Of a stretch of DNA of 64,000 nucleotides, positions 8,745 to 17,741 are shown one piece after another; the first letter of the stretch is position 1; each line of letters begins with the position of its first letter. Source of the stretch: Halalkalibacter nanhaiisediminis (GTDB lineage Bacteria > Bacillota > Bacilli > Bacillales > Bacillaceae_D); contig NZ_VLKZ01000003.1 of the NCBI RefSeq assembly GCF_007830185.1, forward strand, positions 186,001 to 250,000, written 5' to 3'. The notes under the pieces were generated by a model that saw nothing but the letters and a program-made list of their open reading frames with translations, searched no databases and was not told the DNA's origin. The translations under genes were made by a program, and so were the position numbers.

Positions 8745-8822
8745 ATGATTTGCAAACCTGTCTACGGAGATATATACTGTTTGTATAACTTATGTATAAA
8801 TAATTTAAAGGATATTGATTAA
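8745..8822 (+). CDS. candidate 25-residue leader peptide upstream of the carotenoid operon
   Basis: ATG 8745 follows a strong AAAGGAGAG RBS by nine bases and opens a 25-codon ORF ending TAA 8822, 23 bp before the first carotenoid gene. The peptide starts MICKPVYGDIYC and contains three cysteines (3, 12, 17) and four tyrosines. It may be a regulatory leader or a spurious ORF: the repeat-covered promoter at 8771-8809 lies inside it and would start transcripts after it. I do not recognise the peptide. Confidence 0.35.
   Translation: MICKPVYGDIYCLYNLCINNLKDID
8771..8809 (+). promoter_or_regulatory. three 11-bp iterons over a carotenoid promoter, CarH/LitR-like operator
   Basis: Three consecutive 11-bp units, TATATACTGTT (8771-8781), TGTATAACTTA (8782-8792) and TGTATAAATAA (8793-8803), share T(A/G)TATA. 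A possible -35 TTGTAT (8781-8786) and -10 TTTAAA (8804-8809) are 17 bp apart, so the repeats cover the -35. The same layout is seen upstream of cruF. CarH repressors are known to bind 11-bp-spaced direct repeats over the -35; assigning that class here is inference. Confidence 0.45.
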
Positions 8823-8845
8823 GAGCAATTGAGAGGAAGGATATC

Positions 8846-10342
8846 ATGTCAGCAAAGAAAATTTTTGTCATTGGGGCGGGACCTGGTGGAATGGCAGCGG
8901 CTATGTTACTTGCTGGTCAGGGATATGATGTTGAAGTTTTTGAGAAACAACCGTATGTAGGTGGGCGGACATCGGCCTTAAAACGAGACGGTTACACATT
9001 TGACCGTGGCCCAACCTTTCTAAGTATGCCCCATATTCTTAGTGAGTTGTTTGAGATAGTTGATCGGAAAATGGAGGACTATCTAGACATGATTGAGCTT
9101 GATCCATTATATGAACTACGCTTTGATGATCTTTCTTTCTCTCCTTCTCGTAATCAATTAGAAACAAGGGGAAGAATTGAGAAGCTCTTTCCTGGTGATG
9201 GGGATGGGTACTTGCGTTTTATGCAGGAAACGGAAAAGAAAATGAATGCGCTAATGCCCATTCTCCAAAATCGTCATAGCTCTTTGCTTGATTATGGGAG
9301 ATGGCGCACGATTAAAGCACTCCCGCAACTATCATTAAATCAATCGCTATATAAAGTATTAAGTAAGTTTTTTACAGATGAACGATTAATGCTAGCTTTT
9401 ACCTTTCAATCGAAATATTTAGGCATGTCACCGTGGGAATGTCCTGGCGCCTTCAGTATTCTTTCTTATATGGAGCATAAATACGGCATTTTTCATCCGC
9501 GTGGTGGCTTAAATAAAATTCCCGAAGCAATGGCTACAGTCGTAAAGGAATTCGGAGGTCAGGTTCATACGAATACAGGAGTTCGAAAGCTTTTAACGAA
9601 AAATGGCTCCGTGATTGGCATCGAGCTTGAAAATGGCGAGAAGTTAGCTTGTGATGAGGTGATTATCAACGCTGATTTTGCTCAGGCGATGACGACGCTT
9701 GTTGATGATGATTTGAAACATTATTCGAAAGAAAAATTAGAAAAAAAAGATTATTCTTGCTCGACGTTTATGATTTATGCAGGAGTGAAGCAGACATACG
9801 AATTGTCGCACCACACCATCGTTTTTTCCAAAGACTATAAGAAAAACGTGGAAGAGATAACGCGGACAAAGACAATGTCTGCTGATCCATCAATTTATAT
9901 CCAAAATGCAGGTGTCACTGATCCAACACTTGCAGCAGAAGGGAAATCTGCGCTGTATCTACTTGCTCCAGTGCCGAATAACTTTAGTTTAATTGATTGG
10001 GAGAATCATAAAGATGAATTTCGTGATCTTATTTATCAGCAAATTGAAACGAAGACGGAGTTCAAAGGATTAAGAGATCATCTCGAAACCGAAGAGATCA
10101 TTACGCCGATTGATTGGGAGCAGAAGCATCACATCTTTCGGGGAGCAACCTTTAATCTTGCTCACAATTTGAAGCAAATGATGTATTTTAGACCACATAA
10201 TAAATTTCAAGACCTTGAACACTGTTGGTTAGTTGGTGGGGGAACGCATCCAGGTAGTGGTTTGCCGACGATTTTTGAGTCCGCTCGGATTACTACGAAT
10301 TTGTTGATCGATGCAGATAAAGGAGTGAAACGAATTCAATGA
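8846..10342 (+). CDS. CrtN/CrtI-type carotenoid desaturase
   Basis: 498-residue FAD-dependent phytoene-desaturase-family enzyme. The FAD-binding GAGPGG is at residues 10-15, EKQPYVGGRTS follows, and the C-terminal GGGTHPGSGLP is the family end motif. It would desaturate C30 diapophytoene or a later intermediate. Segments such as GMSPWECPGAFSI differ from the next gene, so the two probably act on different steps or ends; which does what cannot be told here. The RBS GAGAGGAAGG precedes ATG 8846. Its stop overlaps the next start (ATGA). Confidence 0.85.
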   Translation: MSAKKIFVIGAGPGGMAAAMLLAGQGYDVEVFEKQPYVGGRTSALKRDGYTFDRGPTFLSMPHILSELFEIVDRKMEDYLDMIELDPLYELRFDDLSFSPSRNQLETRGRIEKLFPGDGDGYLRFMQETEKKMNALMPILQNRHSSLLDYGRWRTIKALPQLSLNQSLYKVLSKFFTDERLMLAFTFQSKYLGMSPWECPGAFSILSYMEHKYGIFHPRGGLNKIPEAMATVVKEFGGQVHTNTGVRKLLTKNGSVIGIELENGEKLACDEVIINADFAQAMTTLVDDDLKHYSKEKLEKKDYSCSTFMIYAGVKQTYELSHHTIVFSKDYKKNVEEITRTKTMSADPSIYIQNAGVTDPTLAAEGKSALYLLAPVPNNFSLIDWENHKDEFRDLIYQQIETKTEFKGLRDHLETEEIITPIDWEQKHHIFRGATFNLAHNLKQMMYFRPHNKFQDLEHCWLVGGGTHPGSGLPTIFESARITTNLLIDADKGVKRIQ

Positions 10343-11793
10343 AAACAATCATTGTAGGCAGTGGGGTTGGTGGACTTGTCACAGCCCTTTATTTAAGTAA
10401 ACGCGGGGAAGAAGTCGTCATTTATGAAAAGGATCAACAGGCGGGTGGACGTTTAGCTTTCGTTGAGAGGGATGGTTACAAAATTGATAAAGGACCAACA
10501 ATTGTTCTCCTTCCAAATATGATCTATGACATTCTTTGTGAAGTAGGGATTAGACGAGAAGAATTGGAAATGGTTCGTATAGATCCAATGTATCGTTTAA
10601 GCTATCCTGATGGTTTTGATTTTCTTAAATGGAGTGACATCGACAAACAGATTGAGGAGATCGGCCGTGTTTTTCCAGGGGAAGAGAATGGATTTCTAGC
10701 CTATTTAGAGCAAATGAAATGGCGTTTTGAAAAGGGAAAAGAAGCCTTTCTTGATCGTTCATTTGTTAAAAAGAGCGCATTTCTCTCTCCTGACTCTCTT
10801 AAAACACTTTGGAAATTAAAAGCCTATCAGACGGTTAAAGGGCAAGCAGAAAGTTATTTTACACACCCACGACTTCAAGAAGCATTTTCCTTTCAAACCT
10901 TATATGTTGGCGGGGCACCTTTTAACTCACCTGCGATGTATTCACTCGTTCCATTTAGTGAACATCAGCACGGCATTTGGTATATCAAAGGCGGGTATGC
11001 AAGTTTCGTTCAGTTACTTGTGAAAAAGCTAGAAGAACGAGGCGTGACGATTAAACTTAATAGTTGCGTCGAAGAGTTAGAAACGACTGGTCGTCATTGT
11101 AATGGAGTGATTGTTAATGGAAAACGAGAGCAAGCCGACCGAATTGTATTGAATGGGGATTTCCCATTAGCACGTAAACTTATAAAAGGTCGTGAAAAAC
11201 ATAAATCATATGTTCCCTCATCGGCATGCTTACTCCTTTATATCGGTGTAAATAAAATATTCGATGAAGCAGAAGTGCATCAGTTTCTTATGACAGATGA
11301 CTTTAAGCAGCATATGCAGGATGTTTTTATAGATAAGAAGCTACCAAAGGCCCCATCGATGTATGTGTTTCATCCATCAAAAATTGATCCAACGCTCGCA
11401 CCAGAAAACAAAGGAGTGTTATATGTTCTCATTCCAGTTCCATCAGGAAAAGAAGTCGATTGGTCACAAATCGGTGATTATGTTGACCGACGTTTGGATG
11501 AACTAGAGGCTAGAGGGTTTTCAGGCTTACGTGAAGCGATCGAGTGGATAGACATTCGAACACCAGAGGATGCACGACAAGAAGGGCTATATGAGGGAGG
11601 GAGCTTCGGTATTGCACCGATTTTATCGCAATCAGGCGTATTTCGTCCTCAACTGAAACCGTTTAATCTTCACAATGTTTATGCCGTCGGTGCGTCGACT
11701 CATCCAGGAGGCGGAATCCCAATTGTGATGCAAGGTGCGAAATTGCTAGCAAACTATTTACATGAAGAAAGCCTTCAATCAGCTTCAATATAA
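10339..11793 (+). CDS. crtN: 4,4'-diapophytoene desaturase-like enzyme (CrtN family)
   Basis: 484 residues: FAD motif GSGVGG at 8-13, then FSFQTLYVGGAPFNSP and C-terminal ASTHPGGGIPIV, features closer to staphylococcal CrtN than the upstream paralogue as I recall that sequence. CrtN introduces double bonds into 4,4'-diapophytoene to give diaponeurosporene or diapolycopene. It is translationally coupled to the upstream desaturase by a four-base overlap and followed 15 bp later by crtM, so all three form one operon. The symbol is a family-level choice; the upstream gene could equally be the main desaturase. Confidence 0.8.
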   Translation: MKTIIVGSGVGGLVTALYLSKRGEEVVIYEKDQQAGGRLAFVERDGYKIDKGPTIVLLPNMIYDILCEVGIRREELEMVRIDPMYRLSYPDGFDFLKWSDIDKQIEEIGRVFPGEENGFLAYLEQMKWRFEKGKEAFLDRSFVKKSAFLSPDSLKTLWKLKAYQTVKGQAESYFTHPRLQEAFSFQTLYVGGAPFNSPAMYSLVPFSEHQHGIWYIKGGYASFVQLLVKKLEERGVTIKLNSCVEELETTGRHCNGVIVNGKREQADRIVLNGDFPLARKLIKGREKHKSYVPSSACLLLYIGVNKIFDEAEVHQFLMTDDFKQHMQDVFIDKKLPKAPSMYVFHPSKIDPTLAPENKGVLYVLIPVPSGKEVDWSQIGDYVDRRLDELEARGFSGLREAIEWIDIRTPEDARQEGLYEGGSFGIAPILSQSGVFRPQLKPFNLHNVYAVGASTHPGGGIPIVMQGAKLLANYLHEESLQSASI

Positions 11794-11808
11794 AAAGGAG
11801 GGAATCAA

Positions 11809-12648
11809 ATGACTCGATTAGATGCTGCTTATGAAGACTGTTTCCAAATCATAAACCGTCATTCGAAGACCTTTACAAAAGCCTTTAGTCTTTTACCTGC
11901 TGCAAAAAGAAATGCGGTTTGGGCTGTTTATGCCTTTTGTCGTGAAGTTGATGACATTGTTGATGAAGGAAATAATCCAGCGCAAGAGCTTGATCAGTTT
12001 GAAGAAACATTTGAACGATTTTTAAGAGGAGGATTGCCACTTCCAACCTCCAAGTGGATCGCTCTTCAGGATGTTTTCGAACGGTTCGATGTTGATAAAG
12101 AAGCATTTTCTGACATGATTAGAGGTCAACGGATCGATTTGACGAAAAATAGATATCAGACGATAGAAGAGATGGAGTATTATGCTTATCACGTCGCAAG
12201 TACGGTCGGTCTCATGCTTTTACCTATTCTTGCACCTAACAATCATAGACAGTTACGTGCTGGAGGTATTGCTCTTGGTCTTGCCATGCAAATCACAAAT
12301 ATTTTACGTGATGTTGGCGAAGACTTGGATCGCAACCGAATCTATTTACCGAAAGACGTGATGGATAAGCATGGTTTAACGGTAAATGATCTAATGAACC
12401 GCAGAGTTAATACGGCTTTTATCAATGTTTGGGAAGGACTAGCAAAAAGAGCGGAGGAGCTTTACAGGACGGCACTTGTATCGATCGATGATTACCCTTT
12501 AGATGCAAGATTACCTGTCAAAGGTTCTGCCCATATGTACCGCGGGATATTACATTCTATTCGTCGTAATCATTATGATGTTTTCGGAAAAAGAAATTTT
12601 GTCACGAAGGAAGAAAAAGAAATAATTTTGATGGAGATGCAAGCCTAA
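11809..12648 (+). CDS. crtM: 4,4'-diapophytoene (dehydrosqualene) synthase
   Basis: 279-residue squalene/phytoene synthase family protein. The two Asp-rich motifs that bind Mg-diphosphate are present: DDIVD (Asp48, Asp52) and RDVGED (Asp168, Asp172). It condenses two farnesyl diphosphates to the C30 carotenoid precursor. C30 rather than C40 chemistry is inferred from the CrtN/CrtP-type neighbours. The RBS AAAGGAGGG precedes ATG 11809. It is last in the plus-strand carotenoid operon and followed by a terminator. Confidence 0.92.
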   Translation: MTRLDAAYEDCFQIINRHSKTFTKAFSLLPAAKRNAVWAVYAFCREVDDIVDEGNNPAQELDQFEETFERFLRGGLPLPTSKWIALQDVFERFDVDKEAFSDMIRGQRIDLTKNRYQTIEEMEYYAYHVASTVGLMLLPILAPNNHRQLRAGGIALGLAMQITNILRDVGEDLDRNRIYLPKDVMDKHGLTVNDLMNRRVNTAFINVWEGLAKRAEELYRTALVSIDDYPLDARLPVKGSAHMYRGILHSIRRNHYDVFGKRNFVTKEEKEIILMEMQA

Positions 12649-12667
12649 TTCAGGATAAGTCTACGTT

Positions 12668-12715
12668 AAAAAGCGCCTATTTCTATGTCTAATCTAAATG
12701 GAATAGGCGCTTTTG
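12668..12715 (+). terminator. terminator of the desaturase-crtM operon
   Basis: AAAAAGCGCCTATT pairs with GAATAGGCGCTTTT, starting about 20 bp after the crtM stop. Confidence 0.85.
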
Positions 12716-12794
12716 CATGTATTTTTTAATCAAACGATCACATGCTAATCATAGGACTGGCTATTTAACAAACAGCTGAAAAAGGAGGGATCAT

Positions 12795-13073
12795 GTGCAA
12801 ATATACTTTTCACCAGAACTGATTAAACAGGATGCGCAAGTGTTAAATATCGTCACTGATAAACAAAAGCCTGTTGGATATATCGCTTTTTTAATGGAAG
12901 AATCAAAAATGTATGTGTATGGAACAGTACAGGAGGAGGGAGTTTATGAGGATTTTAAGGATTTAGTTACGCCTTATGTACAAGGTTTATCGAAAATGAA
13001 GCCTGACCTTGAAGTGTTTACATACTTATCTGTTGGGGGAGAAGAAGTAAAGTTAGAGCAAGAAAATGAATAA
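12795..13073 (+). CDS. hypothetical protein, 92 residues
   Basis: GTG 12795 is preceded by AAAGGAGG at ideal spacing. An ATG two bases upstream is in another frame and soon stops. The soluble protein (MQIYFSPELIKQDAQVLNIV, then a YIAF...MYVYG strand pattern) has an acidic tail and no motif I recognise. It stands alone between two terminators, so it is probably monocistronic. A real gene is likely from the RBS and terminator; the function is unknown. Confidence 0.65.
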   Translation: MQIYFSPELIKQDAQVLNIVTDKQKPVGYIAFLMEESKMYVYGTVQEEGVYEDFKDLVTPYVQGLSKMKPDLEVFTYLSVGGEEVKLEQENE

Positions 13074-13078
13074 AAAAG

Positions 13079-13123
13079 GAAACCAAATCGTCCCTAATCA
13101 TAAAGGGCAGGTTTGGTTTTTTT
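13079..13123 (+). terminator. terminator after the 92-residue gene
   Basis: AAACCAAATCGTCCC and GGGCAGGTTTGGTTT form a hairpin followed by a T run. Confidence 0.8.
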
Positions 13124-13205
13124 ATGCTTCATCCGTCGTAAGAGCTTGTTCAACGGAATAGAATGTACAAGCGGTTTGACTAACTGAGTGAGTCGGAGGG
13201 ATGAG

Positions 13206-13832
13206 ATGAGCATTTTTCTAAGTTATGTTTTATTAGGGTTGTCGCTTGCAGCACCCCTTGGACCAGTAAATGCTGCACAGCTTGACCGAGGCATTAAAAA
13301 TGGGTTTCTGCATTCATGGCTTGTTGGCTTAGGGGCAACAAGTGCTGACGCTGTATATATGATGCTCGTTTTTGTAGGGGTAGTACAATTAATTGAAATT
13401 CCATTCATTCAATCATTTTTATGGTTATTTGGCTTTTTTGTATTAGTTTATACGGGCTTTGAAAGCTTGCTTGGTGCAAATAAAATGTCAATTGAAATGA
13501 CGAGAGGTAAAAAGGAGTCACATCTAAAATCATTCGTTTCTGGGTTTTTCATTGCATTATTTAACCCGTTGAACATCCTGTTTTGGCTTGGCATTTTTGG
13601 TTCTATCCTAGCGAAAACGGTGACTACATATGATGACCACATGTTACTTTTATACTGTGCAGCCATCTTCATTGGGATTATTGTATGGGATGTGACGATG
13701 GCTGGTCTTGCTAGTGGAATGCGTCGTTATTTAACGACTAAGCTCTTAGGCCGTATTTCTGCGATTTCTGGATTATCACTGATTGGTTTTGGTGTGTATT
13801 TTGGCATTCAAGCATGTAAAAACTTATTTTAA
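13206..13832 (+). CDS. LysE-family transporter
   Basis: 208-residue membrane protein with about six TM segments. The LGLSLAAPLGPVNAAQLDRG motif near the N terminus is typical of LysE/RhtB exporters. I start at ATG 13206 because GGAGGG (13195-13200) is correctly spaced for it; an in-frame GTG at 13188 would overlap that RBS. It probably exports an amino acid or related metabolite. Its end overlaps the convergent APC permease gene by nine bases, so no terminator separates them. Confidence 0.85.
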   Translation: MSIFLSYVLLGLSLAAPLGPVNAAQLDRGIKNGFLHSWLVGLGATSADAVYMMLVFVGVVQLIEIPFIQSFLWLFGFFVLVYTGFESLLGANKMSIEMTRGKKESHLKSFVSGFFIALFNPLNILFWLGIFGSILAKTVTTYDDHMLLLYCAAIFIGIIVWDVTMAGLASGMRRYLTTKLLGRISAISGLSLIGFGVYFGIQACKNLF

Positions 13833-15188
13833 TTTCGTAAAAAGCGTTCCACTTGATTGTTTTGGTTTTTTCCAAAAATGCCGCATGATGAGGGTAGCGA
13901 GACTAATGATGATAACAAATAAGAAGCTAACAAAGAAACCAGGTCTACTTGTTGAATGAAAAAGGGTTCCTAAAACAGCAAGAAGGATAAGGATAAATCC
14001 TACAAAGCGCTTAATCTGATCCATTGTCGTGAGTTCTGATAGTCGACCATACGAGCCTAGAATGAAAAACCAGTTATACAAAAGCATCAGTCCTGCTGCC
14101 GTCGTGATGTATTCATACATACGTCCAGGCATGACAAGCGATAGAATAATGGAAACAATGATCCCAACAGTCGTAAGAATTATGGCAGGAAAAGCAATGT
14201 CTTTCTTCGTCTTTTTAGCTAAAAGGGCAGGGGCATCTTTGTCTTTTGCTAATGTAACAAGAATACGAATGACTGCAAATAAAGACGCAACCATAGTTGA
14301 GAAGCCAGCTATGATAAAAACACCATTAAAAATATCTTGAACGTACCGAATGTGATAAACGTTTAATGCGGTGACAAACGGGCTCTCATCTGTACTAATG
14401 GTCGTTGATGAAACAAGGATGAGCGCAAGACCAATAGAGATGATATAAATGGCTCCTAAAACAAAAAGCATCACTTTTCCAGATGTAGCTGCCTCTGTTT
14501 TATCTTTTAAACGAATGGCGAGCAAGCCCATAATTTCAATGCCTCCAAAACCATAAAACCCATAAATAAGCGAGGGGAGTAGACCTTTTATGCCATTTGG
14601 AAAAATAGCGTCATAGGTTCGTGGAATGGTTTGTTGCTCTGTTCCATTTCCGAACATACCAAAAAGGGCAAGAATGGCGAGTATGATAAACATTAGAATG
14701 GCAGCTATTTTTAATACGGCAAGTACATTTTCAATTCGATCAAACCCTTTTGAGCCAGCTAAAATAACGAGTAATCCAAGGGCAGCATAAATACAAGCGA
14801 AAATCCAAAGTGGAATGCCAGGAAACCAAAAACGAGAAAAAATCGATAAAGCGGTCATTTGACTTCCGATAATTAACATTTCAGATGACCAATAAACCCA
14901 GCCGCTTGAAAAGCCAGCCCAGCGACCGTACGCTTTTTTAGCATAAGAACAAAAAGATCCTTTATCGGGATCCGCTATTGTCATTTTGGCAAGGGCTTCA
15001 AAGACAAAATAGGTGCCTAAAGCTGCAAGGGCAAATGATAATAAAACAGCAGGACCAGCCATGCTTATTGCGATGCTTGATCCAAGAAAAAAGCCTGTTC
15101 CAATCGTGCAAGCAACACCTAACAAAGATAACTGCCACCATTGCAACGGTTTTTCAGATTTTTCAGCTGATGTTGATTTCACACTCAT
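13824..15188 (-). CDS. APC-family amino acid permease
   Basis: 454-residue protein with about twelve TM segments. The N-terminal LSLLGVACTIGTGFFLGSS is the conserved unwound TM1 region of APC transporters, followed by PDKGSFCSYAKKAYGRWAGF in TM3. It probably imports an amino acid or amine. It lies downstream of a dimethylarginine hydrolase-family gene on the same strand, which hints at an arginine-type substrate, though a hairpin separates them. Confidence 0.85.
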   Translation of the reverse strand: MSVKSTSAEKSEKPLQWWQLSLLGVACTIGTGFFLGSSIAISMAGPAVLLSFALAALGTYFVFEALAKMTIADPDKGSFCSYAKKAYGRWAGFSSGWVYWSSEMLIIGSQMTALSIFSRFWFPGIPLWIFACIYAALGLLVILAGSKGFDRIENVLAVLKIAAILMFIILAILALFGMFGNGTEQQTIPRTYDAIFPNGIKGLLPSLIYGFYGFGGIEIMGLLAIRLKDKTEAATSGKVMLFVLGAIYIISIGLALILVSSTTISTDESPFVTALNVYHIRYVQDIFNGVFIIAGFSTMVASLFAVIRILVTLAKDKDAPALLAKKTKKDIAFPAIILTTVGIIVSIILSLVMPGRMYEYITTAAGLMLLYNWFFILGSYGRLSELTTMDQIKRFVGFILILLAVLGTLFHSTSRPGFFVSFLFVIIISLATLIMRHFWKKPKQSSGTLFTKLK

Positions 15189-15248
15189 CCACCTCCCATT
15201 GGTTAGTGTTAGAAAAAATAATCGTTCTTATGTAAAGGCACGTAAACA

Positions 15249-15290
15249 AAAAAATGAGAAAGGAGGGCATCTTCCGTTCTCATTTTTCGT
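15249..15290 (-). terminator. hairpin at the end of the DDAH-family gene
   Basis: AAAAATGAGAA and TTCTCATTTTT flank a 16-base loop; the 5' arm on the minus strand contains the gene's stop codon and T residues follow. It may attenuate read-through into the APC permease gene. Confidence 0.6.
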
Positions 15291-16158
15291 GTTTACTTTC
15301 TGCGCGAGCGATAGGGAGGGTGCAACAGCGAAAAGAGCCTCCAGATTTAATGATTTCGGTTATATCGATTTCAATTACTTCAAATCCACGGCTTAGAAGC
15401 TGTTCATTTACATGTTTATTGCTTGGTAAGCTGAATATTTTTTTATGTCCAATCGATAAGACATTTGTTCCAAGTGTAAATTGCTCTTCCTCAGATACTT
15501 CAATCAAATCATAGTGGTATTTTAGAATGTTTCTTTCTTTTTTAGTGAAAGCTTTAGGAAAATAAATGGCTTCATGAGGAGAAATGATGTTAAAAACACA
15601 ATCAAGATGAAGATATTTTTCTGTGAACGGAATCGTTATCACTTCATATGCAGGTAAGAGGGAACGCATATGCTCGATTGCATCCTGATTTGTACGGTTA
15701 CTAAGGCCAATGAAGATTTTGTTACGGTCAATGATGACATCTCCACCTTCGATGCGGTCGCCAATCAAGTTATAATAAGAAATTTCTTCGTCCTCAAGCC
15801 ATTTTTTAAGCACATTTTCTTCCCCTTGTCTGATTTTGCTCGCCATTTCGGCAACATAAATCGTTTGTCCAAGGGTGAAGCCAATGTCTCGAGTGAAAAC
15901 CTGTTCTGGGTAATTTTCTAGTGCAGGAAGAAAGATGACATCAATCCCTTGTGATTTTAGCGCATGAACAAACTGCTTGTGTTGTTTTAGGGCAAGCTCA
16001 ATGTGGATTCCTTCATTTTTGAAATGCTTTTGTGTATCGTTTATGACGTCTTTAATTTCCATATATTGTGGCTTACACAGAATGACCTGTTCTAACGGGT
16101 CGTATTCACTACGACAGAATGGTTGGTTTTTTTTCTTCAGCATGGAAAACATCTTCAT
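15280..16158 (-). CDS. dimethylarginine dimethylaminohydrolase-family protein (YkgA-like)
   Basis: 292-residue guanidine-modifying enzyme of the DDAH/amidinotransferase superfamily. Visible motifs: QVFTRDIGF, IEGGDV, HLDCVF with the catalytic His, and SFRCC with nucleophilic Cys278. The family hydrolyses methylated arginine or arginine itself to citrulline; B. subtilis YkgA is similar. It lies between the two carotenoid blocks and upstream of an APC permease. The exact substrate is not determinable from sequence. Confidence 0.85.
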   Translation of the reverse strand: MKMFSMLKKKNQPFCRSEYDPLEQVILCKPQYMEIKDVINDTQKHFKNEGIHIELALKQHKQFVHALKSQGIDVIFLPALENYPEQVFTRDIGFTLGQTIYVAEMASKIRQGEENVLKKWLEDEEISYYNLIGDRIEGGDVIIDRNKIFIGLSNRTNQDAIEHMRSLLPAYEVITIPFTEKYLHLDCVFNIISPHEAIYFPKAFTKKERNILKYHYDLIEVSEEEQFTLGTNVLSIGHKKIFSLPSNKHVNEQLLSRGFEVIEIDITEIIKSGGSFRCCTLPIARAESKHEK

Positions 16159-16262
16159 CCTCCAATTGGTTTACTTTCTTATAGAATGACCGATAAAAGC
16201 TGAAATATAAGTGAGTAAAAATTGAAGAGGAAGATGCCATTAAAGAGTGTTTGAAACGATAA

Positions 16263-17741
16263 TTATTTTGTGAAGCTTGCATTTATAATAAGATTGGCTA
16301 CATTTATTCCACTTAATGTGACCATTGGAGAGCCGCCACCTGGATGAGTGGAGCCACCGACAAAGTAGAGATTGTGAAGGTCTTTTGCTTGGTTTGTTGG
16401 TCTTAAGAAAGCATCGCGCGCTTTATTTGATGACGGTCCATATAAGGAGCCGCGATAAGCATAAAATTGCTTTGAAATGTCTTTTGGACGAATGATTTTC
16501 TCTGCAATAATGGAAGGACGAATGTCGAGTCCTTTTTCTGCGAGCTTTTGGTAAATCAATTGTTTATAAGCTTCTTCATCGATTACCGATTCAGGCGTCA
16601 AGGCAGGGGCATTAACAAGAATAAAAAGATTATCTCCCTGTGGTGAGACAGATGGATCTGTATAAGAAGAATTGCAAATATAAATGGTTGGATCTTTTGC
16701 ATATTGTTTCTCTTTAAAAAGAGCCTCAAATTCTTCTTTATACGCTTCACTGAAATACACTTGGTGATGAATAAGCTGTTTCATATGCTTGTTTAATGAG
16801 GCTAGAATGACAAATGCGGATGTAGACGGTTCGAAGCGACTAATTTTTGCATTGCGAAAAGAAGGTCTAAATCTTTCATCTACTAATTCAGGAAAGACTT
16901 GAAGTAAATCTCCGTTCATCACAATGAGATCGACATCTTTTTGTTCACCATTTTCACATTCGATCCTTTTAATTGATTGCTTTTGTACATGAAGCTTCTT
17001 GACTTCCATGCCGCGGTGAATCTTCACACCGAGCTCGATTGCTCGTTTTGTAAGGCCTTCTGCAATCGTTGGATTTCCGCCTTTCACGTAATAGACACCC
17101 TCAATGAGTTCAAGATAGGCAATCATCGCAAAGGTTGCAGGTGCCATAAAGGGAGAAGACCCAATATACGTTGCGTAACGATTTAACATTTGCACGTGAT
17201 GCTCATGCTTGAAAAAACGTCTGTGAAAATGATCAAGTGACTCAAGTGGACGTACTTTCCTTAAAGCAGAAGCTAGCTTAGGAGAAAAATAGTCTTTCCA
17301 ATTTGAAAAGGTCTTTGGGAAGAAATGTGCTTCTGATAACTGATAGAGTCGTGTAATTTCTTGAAGGTACACAGAGAATGTTTCAGCTGCTTGTGGGTCC
17401 TTTTGTGCTAGCTGGGACTTCATCTCGTCGATATTCGTTGACATATCAAACGTACTACCATCTGAAAATACATTACGGGTATGAACGTCGAGTTTGATAA
17501 TTTGAAAATAATCATCAGGGTTTGCTCTCGTTTGTTTGATGACCTGTTGAAAGACGTAGGGCATCGTAATCGTATTTGGACCGAAGTCGAAATGGGTATC
17601 ACCAAGCTGATAGCGCATCATTTTTCCACCGAGGTGTGTATTTTTTTCATAAAGATGGACGTCAAAGCCTGCGTTAGCAAGGAGAATAGCTGATGTTAAT
17701 CCGCCAAGTCCTGCTCCGATAATGCCTACCTTTTTCTTCAC
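16263..17741 (-). CDS. crtP: CrtP-like carotenoid oxidase (diaponeurosporene oxidase family)
   Basis: 492 residues from GTG 17741, whose GTGA overlaps the stop of the glycosyltransferase gene; a longer 528-residue reading has no support. FAD motif GAGLGG is at 9-14 and the C-terminal LYFVGGSTHPGGGSPMVTLS strongly resembles staphylococcal CrtP as I recall it. CrtP oxidises the terminal methyl of the C30 carotenoid towards a carboxylate. It is last of the minus-strand carotenoid operon. A ketolase or desaturase role is possible because the family is functionally mixed. Confidence 0.82.
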   Translation of the reverse strand: MKKKVGIIGAGLGGLTSAILLANAGFDVHLYEKNTHLGGKMMRYQLGDTHFDFGPNTITMPYVFQQVIKQTRANPDDYFQIIKLDVHTRNVFSDGSTFDMSTNIDEMKSQLAQKDPQAAETFSVYLQEITRLYQLSEAHFFPKTFSNWKDYFSPKLASALRKVRPLESLDHFHRRFFKHEHHVQMLNRYATYIGSSPFMAPATFAMIAYLELIEGVYYVKGGNPTIAEGLTKRAIELGVKIHRGMEVKKLHVQKQSIKRIECENGEQKDVDLIVMNGDLLQVFPELVDERFRPSFRNAKISRFEPSTSAFVILASLNKHMKQLIHHQVYFSEAYKEEFEALFKEKQYAKDPTIYICNSSYTDPSVSPQGDNLFILVNAPALTPESVIDEEAYKQLIYQKLAEKGLDIRPSIIAEKIIRPKDISKQFYAYRGSLYGPSSNKARDAFLRPTNQAKDLHNLYFVGGSTHPGGGSPMVTLSGINVANLIINASFTK

